Assembly: GCF_014656545.1 (NCBI RefSeq)
Contig: NZ_BNDS01000009.1
Location: forward strand, 134,428 to 198,427
DNA length: 64,000 nucleotides
Reading direction: 5' to 3'
Origin: Neobacillus kokaensis
GTDB lineage: Bacteria; Bacillota; Bacilli; Bacillales; Cytobacillaceae
The notes below the pieces were generated by a model. That model worked only from the letters and a program-made list of their open reading frames with translations, did not search any database and was not told the DNA's origin. The position numbers were made by a program, and so were the translations under genes. Shown piece after piece: positions 8,595 to 18,037 of this stretch (the first letter of the stretch is position 1; the number at the start of each line of letters is the position of its first letter).

Positions 8595-10800
8595 AATAAA
8601 AATCGTGGTGTGGAGCTTTCTTTTCACGTTTGGCATTAGCGGCATCTTATTTTTTTTTAATTACGGCCTCCAATATGTTCACCGCGACTATTTCCACACT
8701 ACTCAATTTCAGGATGAGCTGGGTGAATTTGCAAGCTATTTAAATTTATTTGAGCTTAATAGAGTTCCATTGGAGGAAGCAAAGAAATCAATTACCGTAT
8801 CCAAGGAGGAAATCGATGAACATCGCTACCGCTATGGAACTTTACCAGAGCAGATTGACAACATAAAGGGCCAATATGAGCAAAAGATTCGTGAAGCAGC
8901 TGATGCCGGCAATGATGTAGTTGAAAAGTCCCTAACGTCTGAACGGGATAGAAAAATTGAGGATATAACCAAGAATTTTGAAAGTGAAGAGTATGTCAAA
9001 CCTAAGGTAATAAAAGAAAAAGAACAGAAGCTAGAGAAATATTATAAGGAAATTGAAAATTCTCGTTCGAATTATTTACGATACAAGAAATCATTACAAT
9101 ATTATTTTAAAAATGATCGTACAGGTAAGGTGTATACCAATACCAATACCGATAGCAAAGAATTGAACAAAAACAATACGTTATTTATAAAAAATATGAC
9201 AATTACTCGAGATTATATTATGGGTTTTTATGGAATTCTAGACGCTGATGATAATTTCCCTCTCGCAAATGAAACATTTTCAGGCGTAATCGCCGTCCCA
9301 AAAACCTTAGCTTCATCCAATTTGTTCATTCACCAAAACGAAACATACAAACGTTCGCAGTTAATCACCTTGATTTATGTTCTGTCTGCATTAGTTTCAT
9401 TACTAATAAGTGTAATTTATATTAAAAAATCAAAGGCGATTCCGGCAGAAATTGCCGGTTGGGCACCTTATTATAACAAACTTCCGATTGATATAAGGGC
9501 AGTGTGTTTCATCGTAACGGGTTATGGGGTCATTTTTTCTTTAATGGTAGCCACCAATAACCAATTCCCATATCTATATGAAAATCCATATATTTATGGC
9601 TTTGAGTTATCCATCTTTTTAGTAGTTTCATCATTTTTGGTAGGACTTACATATGTCCAGTGGAAAATCCTTTTTCCAGCAATGAAAGATTGGCAAACTG
9701 TGAAAAATGAGTGGGCCAAGTGCCTGTTTATTAAAGTATGGCAGAGAACTCTGATGCTTGGTAAGAAAACGGCAAAAGGGGTAAATGAAGCATTTTTGGA
9801 TCAAAGCATAGGGACGCAGATTTTTATCCTGCTGGGAGTCATATTTAGTCTTGGGCTAGCTGTCATCCTGATTGCCATTCATCCTATCTTTTTATTTTTG
9901 TACGTGCTAATTCTAGGGGTGGTAGGGATCCCAATTATTATGCTTTTAGTTAAAAAAATTGGATATTTCAACAAAATCGTTGAAAAGACAAGCGAGCTGG
10001 CAGCAGGGAACCTAGGGCAGGATCTCGAGGTGTCAGGAAATACTATTTTGGCAGACCTTGCTGGTAACATCAATGTACTAAAACAGGGGGTAAAAACTTC
10101 ACAAAACGAACAGGCAAAAAGTGAACGGCTGAAAACTGAACTGATTACCAACGTCAGTCATGATTTAAGGACGCCGCTAACCTCCATTATTACGTATACG
10201 GAGCTGTTAAAAACAACAGAGGATTTATCACTGGAAGACAGAGCAGCATACTTGGCTATTATCGACCGGAAATCACAGCGGCTAAAAGTATTAATTGAAG
10301 ATTTATTCGAGGTGTCGAAAATGGCTAGCGGCAATATTAAGCTGAACAAGGAAAAAGTAGATCTTGTTCAGCTGCTGCAACAGGCTCTTGCCGAGCACGA
10401 TGACACGATTACGGAATCGAACCTGCAATTTCGGGTCACTAATACCGAGAAGCCTATTTTTTCCTATGTCGACGGACAAAAGTTATGGCGTGTGTTTGAC
10501 AACCTGATTGGCAATATTCTTAAATATTCGCTTGAGAACTCACGGGTATATATTCATGTATCAAAGGAAAATGGCCGAGCTGTCATTTCATTTAAAAATG
10601 TCTCAAAGTACGAGCTAAACCAATACAGTGAGGAATTGGTTGAACGTTTCAAACGCGGAGATACTTCAAGGCATACAGATGGGTCGGGCTTAGGACTAGC
10701 AATTGCAAAATCCATTGTGGAGCTACATGAGGGCATTTTGGATATCGAAACCGATGGCGACTTGTTTAAGGTGACAATTTCTTTGAGGCTGGAGGAGTGA
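8572..10800 (+). CDS. Multi-pass sensor histidine kinase
   Basis: A 742-residue membrane kinase, partner of the preceding regulator. One N-terminal membrane helix (about 10-35) is followed by a roughly 230-residue extracytoplasmic region that is strongly charged and coiled-coil-like (about 70-175). Then come several membrane helices between about 265 and 470, a HAMP-like linker, a HisKA domain with His530 in NVSHDLRTPLT, and an ATPase domain (FDNLIGNILKYS N-box, GSGLGLAIAKS G-box). The start TTG 8572 lies inside the regulator gene and no better start exists before the first helix. The architecture resembles VanS/cell-envelope-type kinases but the stimulus cannot be inferred. Confidence 0.9.
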   Translation: MAIKWKNRIKIVVWSFLFTFGISGILFFFNYGLQYVHRDYFHTTQFQDELGEFASYLNLFELNRVPLEEAKKSITVSKEEIDEHRYRYGTLPEQIDNIKGQYEQKIREAADAGNDVVEKSLTSERDRKIEDITKNFESEEYVKPKVIKEKEQKLEKYYKEIENSRSNYLRYKKSLQYYFKNDRTGKVYTNTNTDSKELNKNNTLFIKNMTITRDYIMGFYGILDADDNFPLANETFSGVIAVPKTLASSNLFIHQNETYKRSQLITLIYVLSALVSLLISVIYIKKSKAIPAEIAGWAPYYNKLPIDIRAVCFIVTGYGVIFSLMVATNNQFPYLYENPYIYGFELSIFLVVSSFLVGLTYVQWKILFPAMKDWQTVKNEWAKCLFIKVWQRTLMLGKKTAKGVNEAFLDQSIGTQIFILLGVIFSLGLAVILIAIHPIFLFLYVLILGVVGIPIIMLLVKKIGYFNKIVEKTSELAAGNLGQDLEVSGNTILADLAGNINVLKQGVKTSQNEQAKSERLKTELITNVSHDLRTPLTSIITYTELLKTTEDLSLEDRAAYLAIIDRKSQRLKVLIEDLFEVSKMASGNIKLNKEKVDLVQLLQQALAEHDDTITESNLQFRVTNTEKPIFSYVDGQKLWRVFDNLIGNILKYSLENSRVYIHVSKENGRAVISFKNVSKYELNQYSEELVERFKRGDTSRHTDGSGLGLAIAKSIVELHEGILDIETDGDLFKVTISLRLEE

Positions 10801-10813
10801 AGGGGAGTGGACG

Positions 10814-11347
10814 GTGGTGGTTAACAACAGTATTGATTTTTCAGAAGTATATAAAATGCATTATAATAGACTATTTCATATTGCTAATTCCATTACAAGA
10901 GACATGCATTTGGCAGAAGATATTGTGCATGAAACGTTTATTAAGGCAATGAGCAAGGTTGAAACAATAGAGGAGAAAAGCAAGGTGGCATCCTGGCTAT
11001 CAGTGATTACCACCAGGACCGCGATTGATTTTGTCCGGAGGGATAAATATAAGAAAGCGATTCCGATGGAGCAGGCAATGCTTGAATATTTGGGGCAGGA
11101 AATGAAGCATAACGTTGAGGGAGAAGTAACAACAGGATTGCTGACGGAACAAGTGAACCGTGCGATTGGTAAGATGAAGCAGGAGTATCAAAATGTGATA
11201 AAACTAAAGGCGGGAAACGGTTTAAAGGAAAATGAAATAGCCTATTTTCTAAGCCTTAAACCAAGCACTGTAAAAACTAGACTTTTCCGGGCAAGGAGGA
11301 AATTAAAGCAATTATTACAGGAACAGCCAAGCACCTGGACCATTTGA
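10814..11347 (+). CDS. ECF-type RNA polymerase sigma factor
   Basis: A 177-residue sigma-70-family factor. Region 2 is at about residues 8-75 (YKMHYNRLFHIANSITRD, then ASWLSVITTRTAIDFVRR) and region 4 at about 120-170 (LKENEIAYFLSLKPSTVKTRLFRAR, here cut: ENEIAYFLSL with VKTRLFRARRKLKQ). GTG 10814 follows AGGGGAG and lies 13 bases after the kinase stop, so it is in the kinase transcription unit. No anti-sigma gene is adjacent, which is unusual for ECF factors and suggests that the two-component system may control sigma abundance instead. Confidence 0.88.
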   Translation: MVVNNSIDFSEVYKMHYNRLFHIANSITRDMHLAEDIVHETFIKAMSKVETIEEKSKVASWLSVITTRTAIDFVRRDKYKKAIPMEQAMLEYLGQEMKHNVEGEVTTGLLTEQVNRAIGKMKQEYQNVIKLKAGNGLKENEIAYFLSLKPSTVKTRLFRARRKLKQLLQEQPSTWTI

Positions 11348-11475
11348 TGTTGAATTTTTATTCATAGCACACGTTTGATTGAAACATTTTTAAAATTTTA
11401 TGTTAAAAGATGTCGAATTTCCTTCAATTCATGTAAAATAAATAATAGATAAAAAATTAGCATGGAGGAAATACG

Positions 11476-12426
11476 GTGTCTTACAAATTAAAAAAGAACT
11501 TTAAAATGTTTACATTAAACTCAAATAGTGAACTGGCCACAGAAATGGCAGAGCTTTTGGGCTGCGACCTGGGAAAGTGCTCTGTGACACAATTTAGCGA
11601 CGGGGAAATTCAAATTAATATTGAAGAAAGCGTACGAGGAAGCGAAGTATTTGTCGTGCAATCCACTTCCGACCCTGCGAATGAACATATTATGGAGCTT
11701 TTAATTATGGTTGATGCTTTGAAAAGAGCTTCAGCAAAAGAAATAACCGTTGTTATGCCATATTATAGCTATGCACGCCAAGACCGTAAAGCCAGATCTC
11801 GGGAGCCAATTACAGCAAAGCTGATTGCTAATCTTTTAGAAACAGCAGGGGTAACCAGGATCCTGACAGTAGACTTCCATGCGCCGCAAGCACAAGGGTT
11901 TTTCGATATCCCCGTGGATCATCTTACAGGGATTCCAATCCTTGCTGATTATTTTAAGGAAAAAGCTTTGGAAGACATCGTGATTGTTGCTCCGCATAAC
12001 GGCGGAGTGGTGCGAGCAAGAAAGCTGGCTAGTCTATTAAATGCGCCAATTGCCTTAATTGACCGTCGGCAGCCTACACATGATGTGTCTGAAATCATGC
12101 ATATCATCGGAAATATTCAAGGAAAAAATGCCATAATTATCGATGATTTAATTGATACAGCCCGTACGATTACCTCTGGAGCCAATGCTTTAGTGGAAGA
12201 AGGGGCAAAAGCGGTATATGCTTGCTGCACACATTCCGTATTCTCCGGGCCTGCAATTGAGAGAATACAATCATCATCCATTAAAGAACTTGTAGTAACA
12301 AACACCATTAAACTGCCGGAAGAAAAGCTGATTGATAAAATTTCGCTTTTATCCGTTGCACCGTTATTATCAGAAGCAATTGAACGAATTCATAATGAAA
12401 AAGCAGTAAGTCCATTATTTGAATAA
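11476..12426 (+). CDS. prs: Divergent ribose-phosphate pyrophosphokinase (PRPP synthetase) paralogue
   Basis: A 316-residue protein of the PRPP synthetase family, which makes PRPP from ribose-5-phosphate and ATP. The catalytic flexible loop ([14 protein letters not shown]) is intact. Other key sites depart from the usual housekeeping enzyme: the PRPP-binding loop reads [11 protein letters not shown] instead of the usual DDxIDTAGT, the pyrophosphate loop reads [11 protein letters not shown] instead of the usual SPDHGGVTRAR, and DFHAPQAQG replaces DLHAPQIQG. The gene stands alone and is not in the glmU-prs context. It may be an altered or regulatory paralogue. GTG 11476 follows GGAGGAAA. Confidence 0.85.
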   Translation: MSYKLKKNFKMFTLNSNSELATEMAELLGCDLGKCSVTQFSDGEIQINIEESVRGSEVFVVQSTSDPANEHIMELLIMVDALKRASAKEITVVMPYYSYARQDRKARSREPITAKLIANLLETAGVTRILTVDFHAPQAQGFFDIPVDHLTGIPILADYFKEKALEDIVIVAPHNGGVVRARKLASLLNAPIALIDRRQPTHDVSEIMHIIGNIQGKNAIIIDDLIDTARTITSGANALVEEGAKAVYACCTHSVFSGPAIERIQSSSIKELVVTNTIKLPEEKLIDKISLLSVAPLLSEAIERIHNEKAVSPLFE

Positions 12427-12433
12427 ACATTTA

Positions 12434-12486
12434 GGCCAGTTCATGGGAAGTAAAACAACCAATCTTCCCTTGGAACTGGCTTTTAT
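12434..12486 (+). terminator. Terminator after the PRPP synthetase paralogue
   Basis: GCCAGTTC (12435-12442) pairs with GAACTGGC (12473-12480), with inner GGGAAG/CTTCCC pairing, followed by TTTTATTTT. Confidence 0.8.
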
Positions 12487-12574
12487 TTTGGAAGTATGTG
12501 TTAAAATAGAGATAAAATTCAAAGTAAAACACAAGGACGCGTGTTGTGTTTTATTTTTTTGGAGGAGAGGACTT

Positions 12575-13294
12575 TTGGTACAACAAGTTGGGAAAATTAG
12601 CAGCATAACACGATATCCGGTGAAATCGTTCGCTGGAGAGCAATTGGAAACGTGTAAAATTGAGAAATACGGATTGGATGGAGACCGTGTTTATGCTTTT
12701 TATGATGCGTCGAAAGAAGGATGGGAAAGTTTTATAACAGCCCGACAGATTCCGACTATGCTAGCCTTTAAGACTAGCCTTTACGGCAAAGAATTAAAAG
12801 TAGTAGCACCGAATGGTCAGGTTTTTGGCTGGAATGAAGAATTATTAGCGGAAATTCAAAAATATTCTCCTCAAAAAGTATCAATGACGAAGTTCCAAGC
12901 ACCAAACCCAGTAAATCCTGAGCTTTTGTCCGTTGACTCGGCTAGTATCCTGATTGCAACAGACGTTACCTTAAGAAAACTTGAAGCGCTTTGTGGTGAA
13001 AAATTAGATCCACGCCGTTTTAGAGCAAATTTCATCGTATCCATAGATGGAGAAGCTATGAATGAAAGCGACTGGATGGGAAGGCGGCTATCAATTGGAA
13101 GCGCTGAACTTCAAGTAGATCAATACTGCGAACGTTGTTCAATGATTACTATTGATCCTGACACACTTGTCCGTGAGCCATCCTTGTTAAAAAAAGTATA
13201 CGATGAAATGAATTTGCACTTTGGTGTTTATGCTTCTGTTACAAAAACTGGGGATGTACGAGTCGGTAATAAAGTAATTTTATTAGATACATGA
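12575..13294 (+). CDS. MOSC-domain protein
   Basis: A 239-residue protein with an N-terminal MOSC beta-barrel (SSITRYPVKSFAGEQ) followed by a MOSC domain (about 100-235) that contains the conserved Cys region YCERCSMITIDPDT. Family members bind or transfer sulfur in molybdenum-cofactor enzymes, including N-hydroxylated base reductases. The true start is TTG 12575, behind GGAGGAG; the long upstream extension in frame runs through the preceding terminator and is not coding. Confidence 0.85.
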   Translation: MVQQVGKISSITRYPVKSFAGEQLETCKIEKYGLDGDRVYAFYDASKEGWESFITARQIPTMLAFKTSLYGKELKVVAPNGQVFGWNEELLAEIQKYSPQKVSMTKFQAPNPVNPELLSVDSASILIATDVTLRKLEALCGEKLDPRRFRANFIVSIDGEAMNESDWMGRRLSIGSAELQVDQYCERCSMITIDPDTLVREPSLLKKVYDEMNLHFGVYASVTKTGDVRVGNKVILLDT

Positions 13295-13442
13295 TTTTGT
13301 CGGCAACTATTAAAAGATAAGGACACAGATATTTTTTGAGCAGCGCTTGTCCTGCATCCCATAATAATGTAATCACTTCGCCGTTCATTGTTTTTTCGTC
13401 AATTGTATCATTGCTGAGGGTTTTACCAGATTGTTTTAACAC
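13239..13442 (-). CDS. Doubtful small minus-strand gene or remnant
   Basis: A minus-strand reading frame starting at GTG 13442, five bases after GGAGAG, gives 67 residues that begin VLKQSGKTLSNDTIDEKTMN and look like a normal soluble protein for about 35 residues. The rest is a hydrophobic tail that runs antisense into the end of the MOSC gene. This may be the head of a degraded gene. No function is assigned. Confidence 0.25.
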   Translation of the reverse strand: MLKQSGKTLSNDTIDEKTMNGEVITLLWDAGQALLKKYLCPYLLIVADKIMYLIKLLYYRLVHPQFL

Positions 13443-13494
13443 ATACACTCTCCATAAGGATACCTTCGCATTCTTTACAAAGGGAGAGAGAAAC

Positions 13495-13851
13495 ATGAAT
13501 TTTGAGATGCAAAAAGCAAATTTGCTTGCGGAAAATATTGATGCTTTTATAAAGTTCGTCCATAAAAGGCATGAAAATAAAAACAGCCTTTGCTCCAATC
13601 CGGATAAGGTATATCAAATAAAATTAATAATGGAAGATTTTAAATTTCAAATTATTGCCGATGAGCTCCGCAGAATCAATCAGTTTGATTGGGATCCAAA
13701 GTATACTCATTATTTAGTAGACCAGTTTCTTGAAGGCTTTCGTATTATTGAAGAGTTCGTAAAAAATAATTATAGTGATTTATTCATATTTATAGGAAGG
13801 ATTTACACCCTAGATGAGCTATGTCATCCATTTAAACGGATGACACAGTAG
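13495..13851 (+). CDS. Hypothetical protein, 118 residues
   Basis: An unrecognised soluble, helical, acidic-to-neutral protein (starts MNFEMQKANLLAENIDAF). ATG 13495 follows AGGGAGAG with good spacing; the longer in-frame extension upstream has no ribosome site and is antisense to another possible frame. It stands between the MOSC and methyltransferase genes, both on the same strand. The aromatic-rich second half (NQFDWDPKYTHYLVDQF) suggests a folded helical bundle. Confidence 0.6.
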   Translation: MNFEMQKANLLAENIDAFIKFVHKRHENKNSLCSNPDKVYQIKLIMEDFKFQIIADELRRINQFDWDPKYTHYLVDQFLEGFRIIEEFVKNNYSDLFIFIGRIYTLDELCHPFKRMTQ

Positions 13852-13905
13852 AACCATTTCTATGTCTTTATGGTAAAATTAGTCCATAAAAGGCTAGGGG
13901 ATGGA

Positions 13906-14505
13906 ATGAAGATGGGGCGGAATTTTTCGAATTGGTATGATTTTTTAATGAATCCGTTGGAAAAAAGAAAATTTAACATGATACGAAAGGAACTTTTAGC
14001 TAATGCAACAGGTAATGTCCTAGAATTGGGATCGGGGACGGGGGTGAATTTTCCTTTTTATAAGGCTGCAGAAAAAGTAACAGCTGTAGAACCGAGCGAG
14101 CATATGATTAAGCATTCTTTATCTAAAATAAAACAAGCATTCGTTCCAATAGAAGTTGTTCAAGCAAGCGCCGAAGAGCTCCCATATGAAGACAGCAGCT
14201 TTGATACAGTGGTCGCAACACTTGTTTTTTGTACCATTCCCAATCCGGAAAAAGCGGTGATGGAAATGAAACGAGTATGTAAGCCAGGAGGAAAAATTCT
14301 CCTTTTTGAACATGTGAAAATGGAAAATCGGATTCTAGCATCACTCCAGGATCTATTAACCCCAATTTGGAAAAAAATCTGCGATGGCTGCTGTTTAAAT
14401 CGAAAAACATTGGAACTATTAGAATCCCATCAATTAAAGATAACCAAAGTGCAAAAATACTATGGTGATTTATTTGTTTATGTGGAATGTCAAAATCAAT
14501 CATAG
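13906..14505 (+). CDS. SAM-dependent methyltransferase (class I)
   Basis: A 199-residue methyltransferase of the Methyltransf_11 type. Motif I is NVLELGSGTGVNFPF (about residues 36-50), followed by the acidic VTAVEPS strand and a motif near VVATLVFCTIPNPEKAV. CKPGGKILLFEHV is the usual post-motif strand. It resembles YodH/phospholipid- or quinone-type small methyltransferases, but the substrate is unknown. ATG 13906 lies behind AGGGGATGG; ATG 13912 is a possible alternative. Confidence 0.85.
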   Translation: MKMGRNFSNWYDFLMNPLEKRKFNMIRKELLANATGNVLELGSGTGVNFPFYKAAEKVTAVEPSEHMIKHSLSKIKQAFVPIEVVQASAEELPYEDSSFDTVVATLVFCTIPNPEKAVMEMKRVCKPGGKILLFEHVKMENRILASLQDLLTPIWKKICDGCCLNRKTLELLESHQLKITKVQKYYGDLFVYVECQNQS

Positions 14506-14545
14506 GGACGGATCCTTTGTCTCATCAGGGAAGATGTCCAAAAAT

Positions 14546-14588
14546 AAAAGAGACAGAACAGGGCGCAGTCCTATTTGTCTCTTTTTTT
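14546..14588 (+). terminator. Terminator after the methyltransferase gene
   Basis: AAAAGAGACA pairs with TGTCTCTTTT and is followed by more T residues. Just upstream, at 14508-14530, a half copy of the family A repeat (TAGGGACGGATCC) is visible. Confidence 0.8.
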
Positions 14589-14727
14589 GTACAGTTATTT
14601 CCCAAACCTTTTCTAAAATTTTCCCAACCCCCGTTTATGAAAACGGATTCATAACTACGTCATTCCCTAAATAACTTCATAAGTGCAGTCAAATGAGCTG
14701 CTACATATTACAGAGAGGGGAAGAGGT

Positions 14728-15996
14728 ATGAAAAAGGTTAAAAGATTAGGTTCAGCTTTACTTGGAGTTTTAATGGTCGTGTCTTTGTTTGCGACCGGGG
14801 CCTTCGCGCAAGGAATAGATTCAAAGGAAACCTTTCGTGTCATTATTAAAGGGCCAAGTGGAGAAAGGGCAAAAGCCAAACAAACCTTTGGGATGCGCTG
14901 GGATTTCGGGAATGAAGGGTTTACAACCACTGTTAATTCTAAACAATATCAAGCATTATTGAAAAACAAAAATTTAAAGATTGAAAGAGTTCCAGAAGTT
15001 CAGTTGGATAAAATTGAAACGAGAACGAAACAAAAAATCGGAAATGCTGCCATTACCTCTCTTCCTGATGACCGTACTCCATGGGGAATTCAAGCCATCT
15101 ACAATGACCCATACATTTCAAGTACATCTGGAGGCGCAGGAATTAAAATTGCTGTTTTAGATACTGGGGTTTATATCAATCATTATGATTTAGTTGGAAG
15201 TGGTGAACAATGTAAAGACTTCACTCAATCTTCTTCCTCTATGGTAAATGGTACATGTACTGATCGTAACGGACATGGTACACATGTCGCAGGGACCGCA
15301 CTTGCTCATGGTGCATCTGATGGGTTAGGGATTTATGGAGTCGCACCACAAGCAAAGCTTTGGGCGTATAAGGTTCTAACTGACAGCGGATCAGGATATT
15401 CTGATGATATTGCTGGGGCAATTCGTCATGCTGCAGATGAAGCTGTAAGAACAGGATCTAAAGTAATTATTTCGATGTCACTTGGATCAAGTGCAAAAGA
15501 CAGTTTGATTGCTAGTGCCGTAGATTATGCCTATAGTAAAGGAACCCTTATCGTCGCTGCTGCTGGCAATAGCGGCTATGCTAACAATACGATCGGATAT
15601 CCAGGTGCCCTGAAAAATGCCGTTGCCGTTGCTGCGTTAGAAAATGTTCAACAAAACGGAACCTATCGAGTGGCTAATTACTCTTCCCGCGGTAACTCTG
15701 CAACAGATGGTGATTATATTATTCAAGAAAGAGATATAGAGATTTCTGCACCAGGCAGCAATATCCAATCCACATGGTATGATGGTAACTATAACACTAT
15801 CAGCGGGACATCAATGGCGACTCCACATGTGTCAGGCCTAGCCGCTAAAATCTGGTCATCCAACCTATCTTGGACCAATACCCAGCTTCGTACTGAACTA
15901 CAAAGAAGAGCGAAACTATATGACATCAAAGGCGGATACGGTGCAGCAACCGGAGACGACTATGCCTCAGGATTCGGCTTTGCGAGAGTAAAATAG
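14728..15996 (+). CDS. Secreted subtilisin-like serine protease (S8)
   Basis: A 422-residue extracellular protease. It has a signal peptide (KKVKRLG, then a hydrophobic core, cleavage after AFA at about residue 27), an I9-like propeptide to about residue 110, and a complete subtilase catalytic triad: Asp145 (AVLDTGV), His183 (GHGTHVAGT) and Ser362 (GTSMATPHVSG), with oxyanion Asn281 (AAAGNSG). Two cysteines (EQCKDF and GTCTDR) are close together and may form a disulfide. ATG 14728 follows GAGGGGAAGAGG. It probably supplies peptides, in keeping with the secreted gamma-glutamyltranspeptidase next to it. Confidence 0.93.
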   Translation: MKKVKRLGSALLGVLMVVSLFATGAFAQGIDSKETFRVIIKGPSGERAKAKQTFGMRWDFGNEGFTTTVNSKQYQALLKNKNLKIERVPEVQLDKIETRTKQKIGNAAITSLPDDRTPWGIQAIYNDPYISSTSGGAGIKIAVLDTGVYINHYDLVGSGEQCKDFTQSSSSMVNGTCTDRNGHGTHVAGTALAHGASDGLGIYGVAPQAKLWAYKVLTDSGSGYSDDIAGAIRHAADEAVRTGSKVIISMSLGSSAKDSLIASAVDYAYSKGTLIVAAAGNSGYANNTIGYPGALKNAVAVAALENVQQNGTYRVANYSSRGNSATDGDYIIQERDIEISAPGSNIQSTWYDGNYNTISGTSMATPHVSGLAAKIWSSNLSWTNTQLRTELQRRAKLYDIKGGYGAATGDDYASGFGFARVK

Positions 15997-16005
15997 GAAA
16001 ACAAT

Positions 16006-16037
16006 GGGACGGTTCTTGGTTTTACGAGAACTGTCCC
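16006..16037. repeat. REP-like palindrome, family A
   Basis: GGGACGGTTCT on the left and AGAACTGTCCC on the right with a short loop, 10 bases after the protease stop. It may also act as a transcription terminator. Confidence 0.7.
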
Positions 16038-16194
16038 TCCCTATTTATAGGAAAAAAGAAGCGAAAAACCTTTCTTCAGATTCCCAAAATAGTCATTTTG
16101 AACCAAAAATTAGGAATTAGAGTAATAATTTTCTAAGTTTTCCGTCTCTTTGGTAGAATAGAATTGTACTAGTATATGTGAGGAGGAGAAAAGG

Positions 16195-17961
16195 TTGAGA
16201 GGTTCATGGAAAGCTTGTTTTGCGGTTTTGTTTAGTGTTCTCCTAATTGTAGGAACACTTCCTTTTAGCGCGCAGGCTAAAGGGAAAGAAGTCGATTACG
16301 GAAAGTACAGCCAAGTTGCGGTTGGAAAAGATGGAATGGTTGCGACGGCTCATCCTTTAGCTTCTGAAATTGGCGCTGAGGTCTTACGAACCGGCGGAAA
16401 TGCGATTGACGCGGCAGTGGCGATTCAATTCGCTCTGAACGTTGTCGAGCCAATGATGTCAGGAATTGGCGGCGGCGGATTTATGATGGTTTATGATGGA
16501 AAAACAAAGGAAACGACCATTATTAACAGCAGGGAGCGAGCTCCAGAGGGTGCAACACCCAATATGTTCTTAGATAAGGATGGCAAACCCATTCCATTTG
16601 CGGAAAGATCAACAGGAGGTACAGCGGTCGGCGTTCCGGGAACATTAAAAGGATTGGAAACAGCGCTGGAAAAATGGGGCACCCGCCCGATGCAGCAGCT
16701 GATTAGTCCCGCCATTGAGCTTGCTGACAAAGGCTTCCCGATTGAATCAGTACTGGCAGATGCGATTGCTGATAACCAGGAGATGCTGTCAAGAACAGCA
16801 GCAAAGGACGTCTTTCTGCCTAATGGAAAGCCACTTGAGGATGGGGATATTCTTGTACAAAAGGATTTAGCTAACACATTTAAATTGATTCGCTCAAACG
16901 GTACGGATGCATTTTATAAAGGGCCAATTGCCAAAGCCCTTGCAAATACGGTTCAGGAATTTGGCGGTTCAATGACAACTGCTGATTTAAACAAGTATGA
17001 GGTGACAATTGACGAGCCAATCTGGGGCGATTATCAAGGTTACCAGATTGCGAGTATGCCACCGCCAAGCTCAGGCGGCGTGTTCCTTTTACAAATGTTA
17101 AAGATTTTGGATGATTACAATCTATCACAATATGATGTTAAATCATGGGAAAAATATCACCTTTTAGCAGAGACGATGCATCTAGCTTACGCAGACCGTG
17201 CTGCTTATGCAGGGGACCCAGAATTTGTTAATGTGCCGTTAAAAGGTCTGTTACACCCAGATTATATTAAGGAACGTCAAAAGCTTATTAGTTTAGATCG
17301 TGTAAACCCGAATCCAACAGCGGGCGATCCTTGGAAATATGAAACAGACACAGCAAATTACCAGATTACGAAGCAGCCAAGTGATCGCAAATACGGCGAA
17401 ACGACGCACTTCACCGTGACGGATCGCTGGGGAAATGTGGTTTCCAATACAACAACAATTGAACAATTATTTGGAACAGGCATTATGGTTCCAGGATATG
17501 GTTTTATGTTGAATAACGAATTAACCGACTTTGATGCTGTTCCCGGCGGTGCTAACGAGGTTCAGCCAAATAAACGTCCATTAAGCAGTATGACACCGAC
17601 AATTGTCTTCAAAGATGACAAACCAGTATTAACGGTTGGCTCACCAGGCGGACCAACAATAATCACTTCAGTATTACAAACAATTCTATATGCGATTGAA
17701 TACGATATGGAGCTAAAGGCAGCGGTTGAAGAGCCAAGAATTTATACAAATAATCTAAGCTCTTATCGATATGAATCAGGTATACCAGCTGAAGTGATCA
17801 AAAAGCTAAATGACTTAGGGCACAAATTTGGTACTAGCCCGACAACAATCGGAAACGTACAAAGCATCTTAATTGATCACGACAATGGCATCTTTAAAGG
17901 AGTAGCCGACTCCAGCCGTAACGGTGCTGCCATTGGGGTTAATTTTAAAGGGAGTCGATAA
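16195..17961 (+). CDS. ggt: Gamma-glutamyltranspeptidase, secreted
   Basis: A 588-residue precursor that self-cleaves into two subunits and transfers or hydrolyses gamma-glutamyl groups from glutathione or poly-gamma-glutamate. The signal peptide ends at about AQA (residue 30). The large subunit has NVVEPMMSGIGGGGFMMVY and the carboxylate-binding RERAP. The new N-terminus is Thr403 in GETTHFTV, followed by WGNVVSNTTT. PLSSMTPTIV and GSPGGPTII form the gamma-glutamyl site. TTG 16195 lies behind AGGAGGAG. No cap biosynthesis genes are nearby, so glutathione or peptide scavenging is the likely role. Confidence 0.95.
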   Translation: MRGSWKACFAVLFSVLLIVGTLPFSAQAKGKEVDYGKYSQVAVGKDGMVATAHPLASEIGAEVLRTGGNAIDAAVAIQFALNVVEPMMSGIGGGGFMMVYDGKTKETTIINSRERAPEGATPNMFLDKDGKPIPFAERSTGGTAVGVPGTLKGLETALEKWGTRPMQQLISPAIELADKGFPIESVLADAIADNQEMLSRTAAKDVFLPNGKPLEDGDILVQKDLANTFKLIRSNGTDAFYKGPIAKALANTVQEFGGSMTTADLNKYEVTIDEPIWGDYQGYQIASMPPPSSGGVFLLQMLKILDDYNLSQYDVKSWEKYHLLAETMHLAYADRAAYAGDPEFVNVPLKGLLHPDYIKERQKLISLDRVNPNPTAGDPWKYETDTANYQITKQPSDRKYGETTHFTVTDRWGNVVSNTTTIEQLFGTGIMVPGYGFMLNNELTDFDAVPGGANEVQPNKRPLSSMTPTIVFKDDKPVLTVGSPGGPTIITSVLQTILYAIEYDMELKAAVEEPRIYTNNLSSYRYESGIPAEVIKKLNDLGHKFGTSPTTIGNVQSILIDHDNGIFKGVADSSRNGAAIGVNFKGSR

Positions 17962-17966
17962 TACGT

Positions 17967-18013
17967 AAGGACGGTTCTTCTGTATCATGATAAGAAAAGG
18001 AGGAACCGTCCTT
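17967..18013. repeat. REP-like palindrome, family A
   Basis: AAGGACGGTTC at the left and GGAACCGTCCTT at the right, 6 bases after the ggt stop and just before the sigma-54 activator gene. Confidence 0.7.
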
Positions 18014-18037
18014 ATGCTTCAAGAAAGGAGGATTAAA

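Noticed and set aside
14123..14503. 126-codon minus-strand frame inside the methyltransferase gene
   Set aside because: Shadow of a clear methyltransferase with SAM motifs on the other strand.
16491..16877. 128-codon minus-strand frame inside ggt
   Set aside because: Antisense shadow of a clear gamma-glutamyltranspeptidase; no ribosome site.
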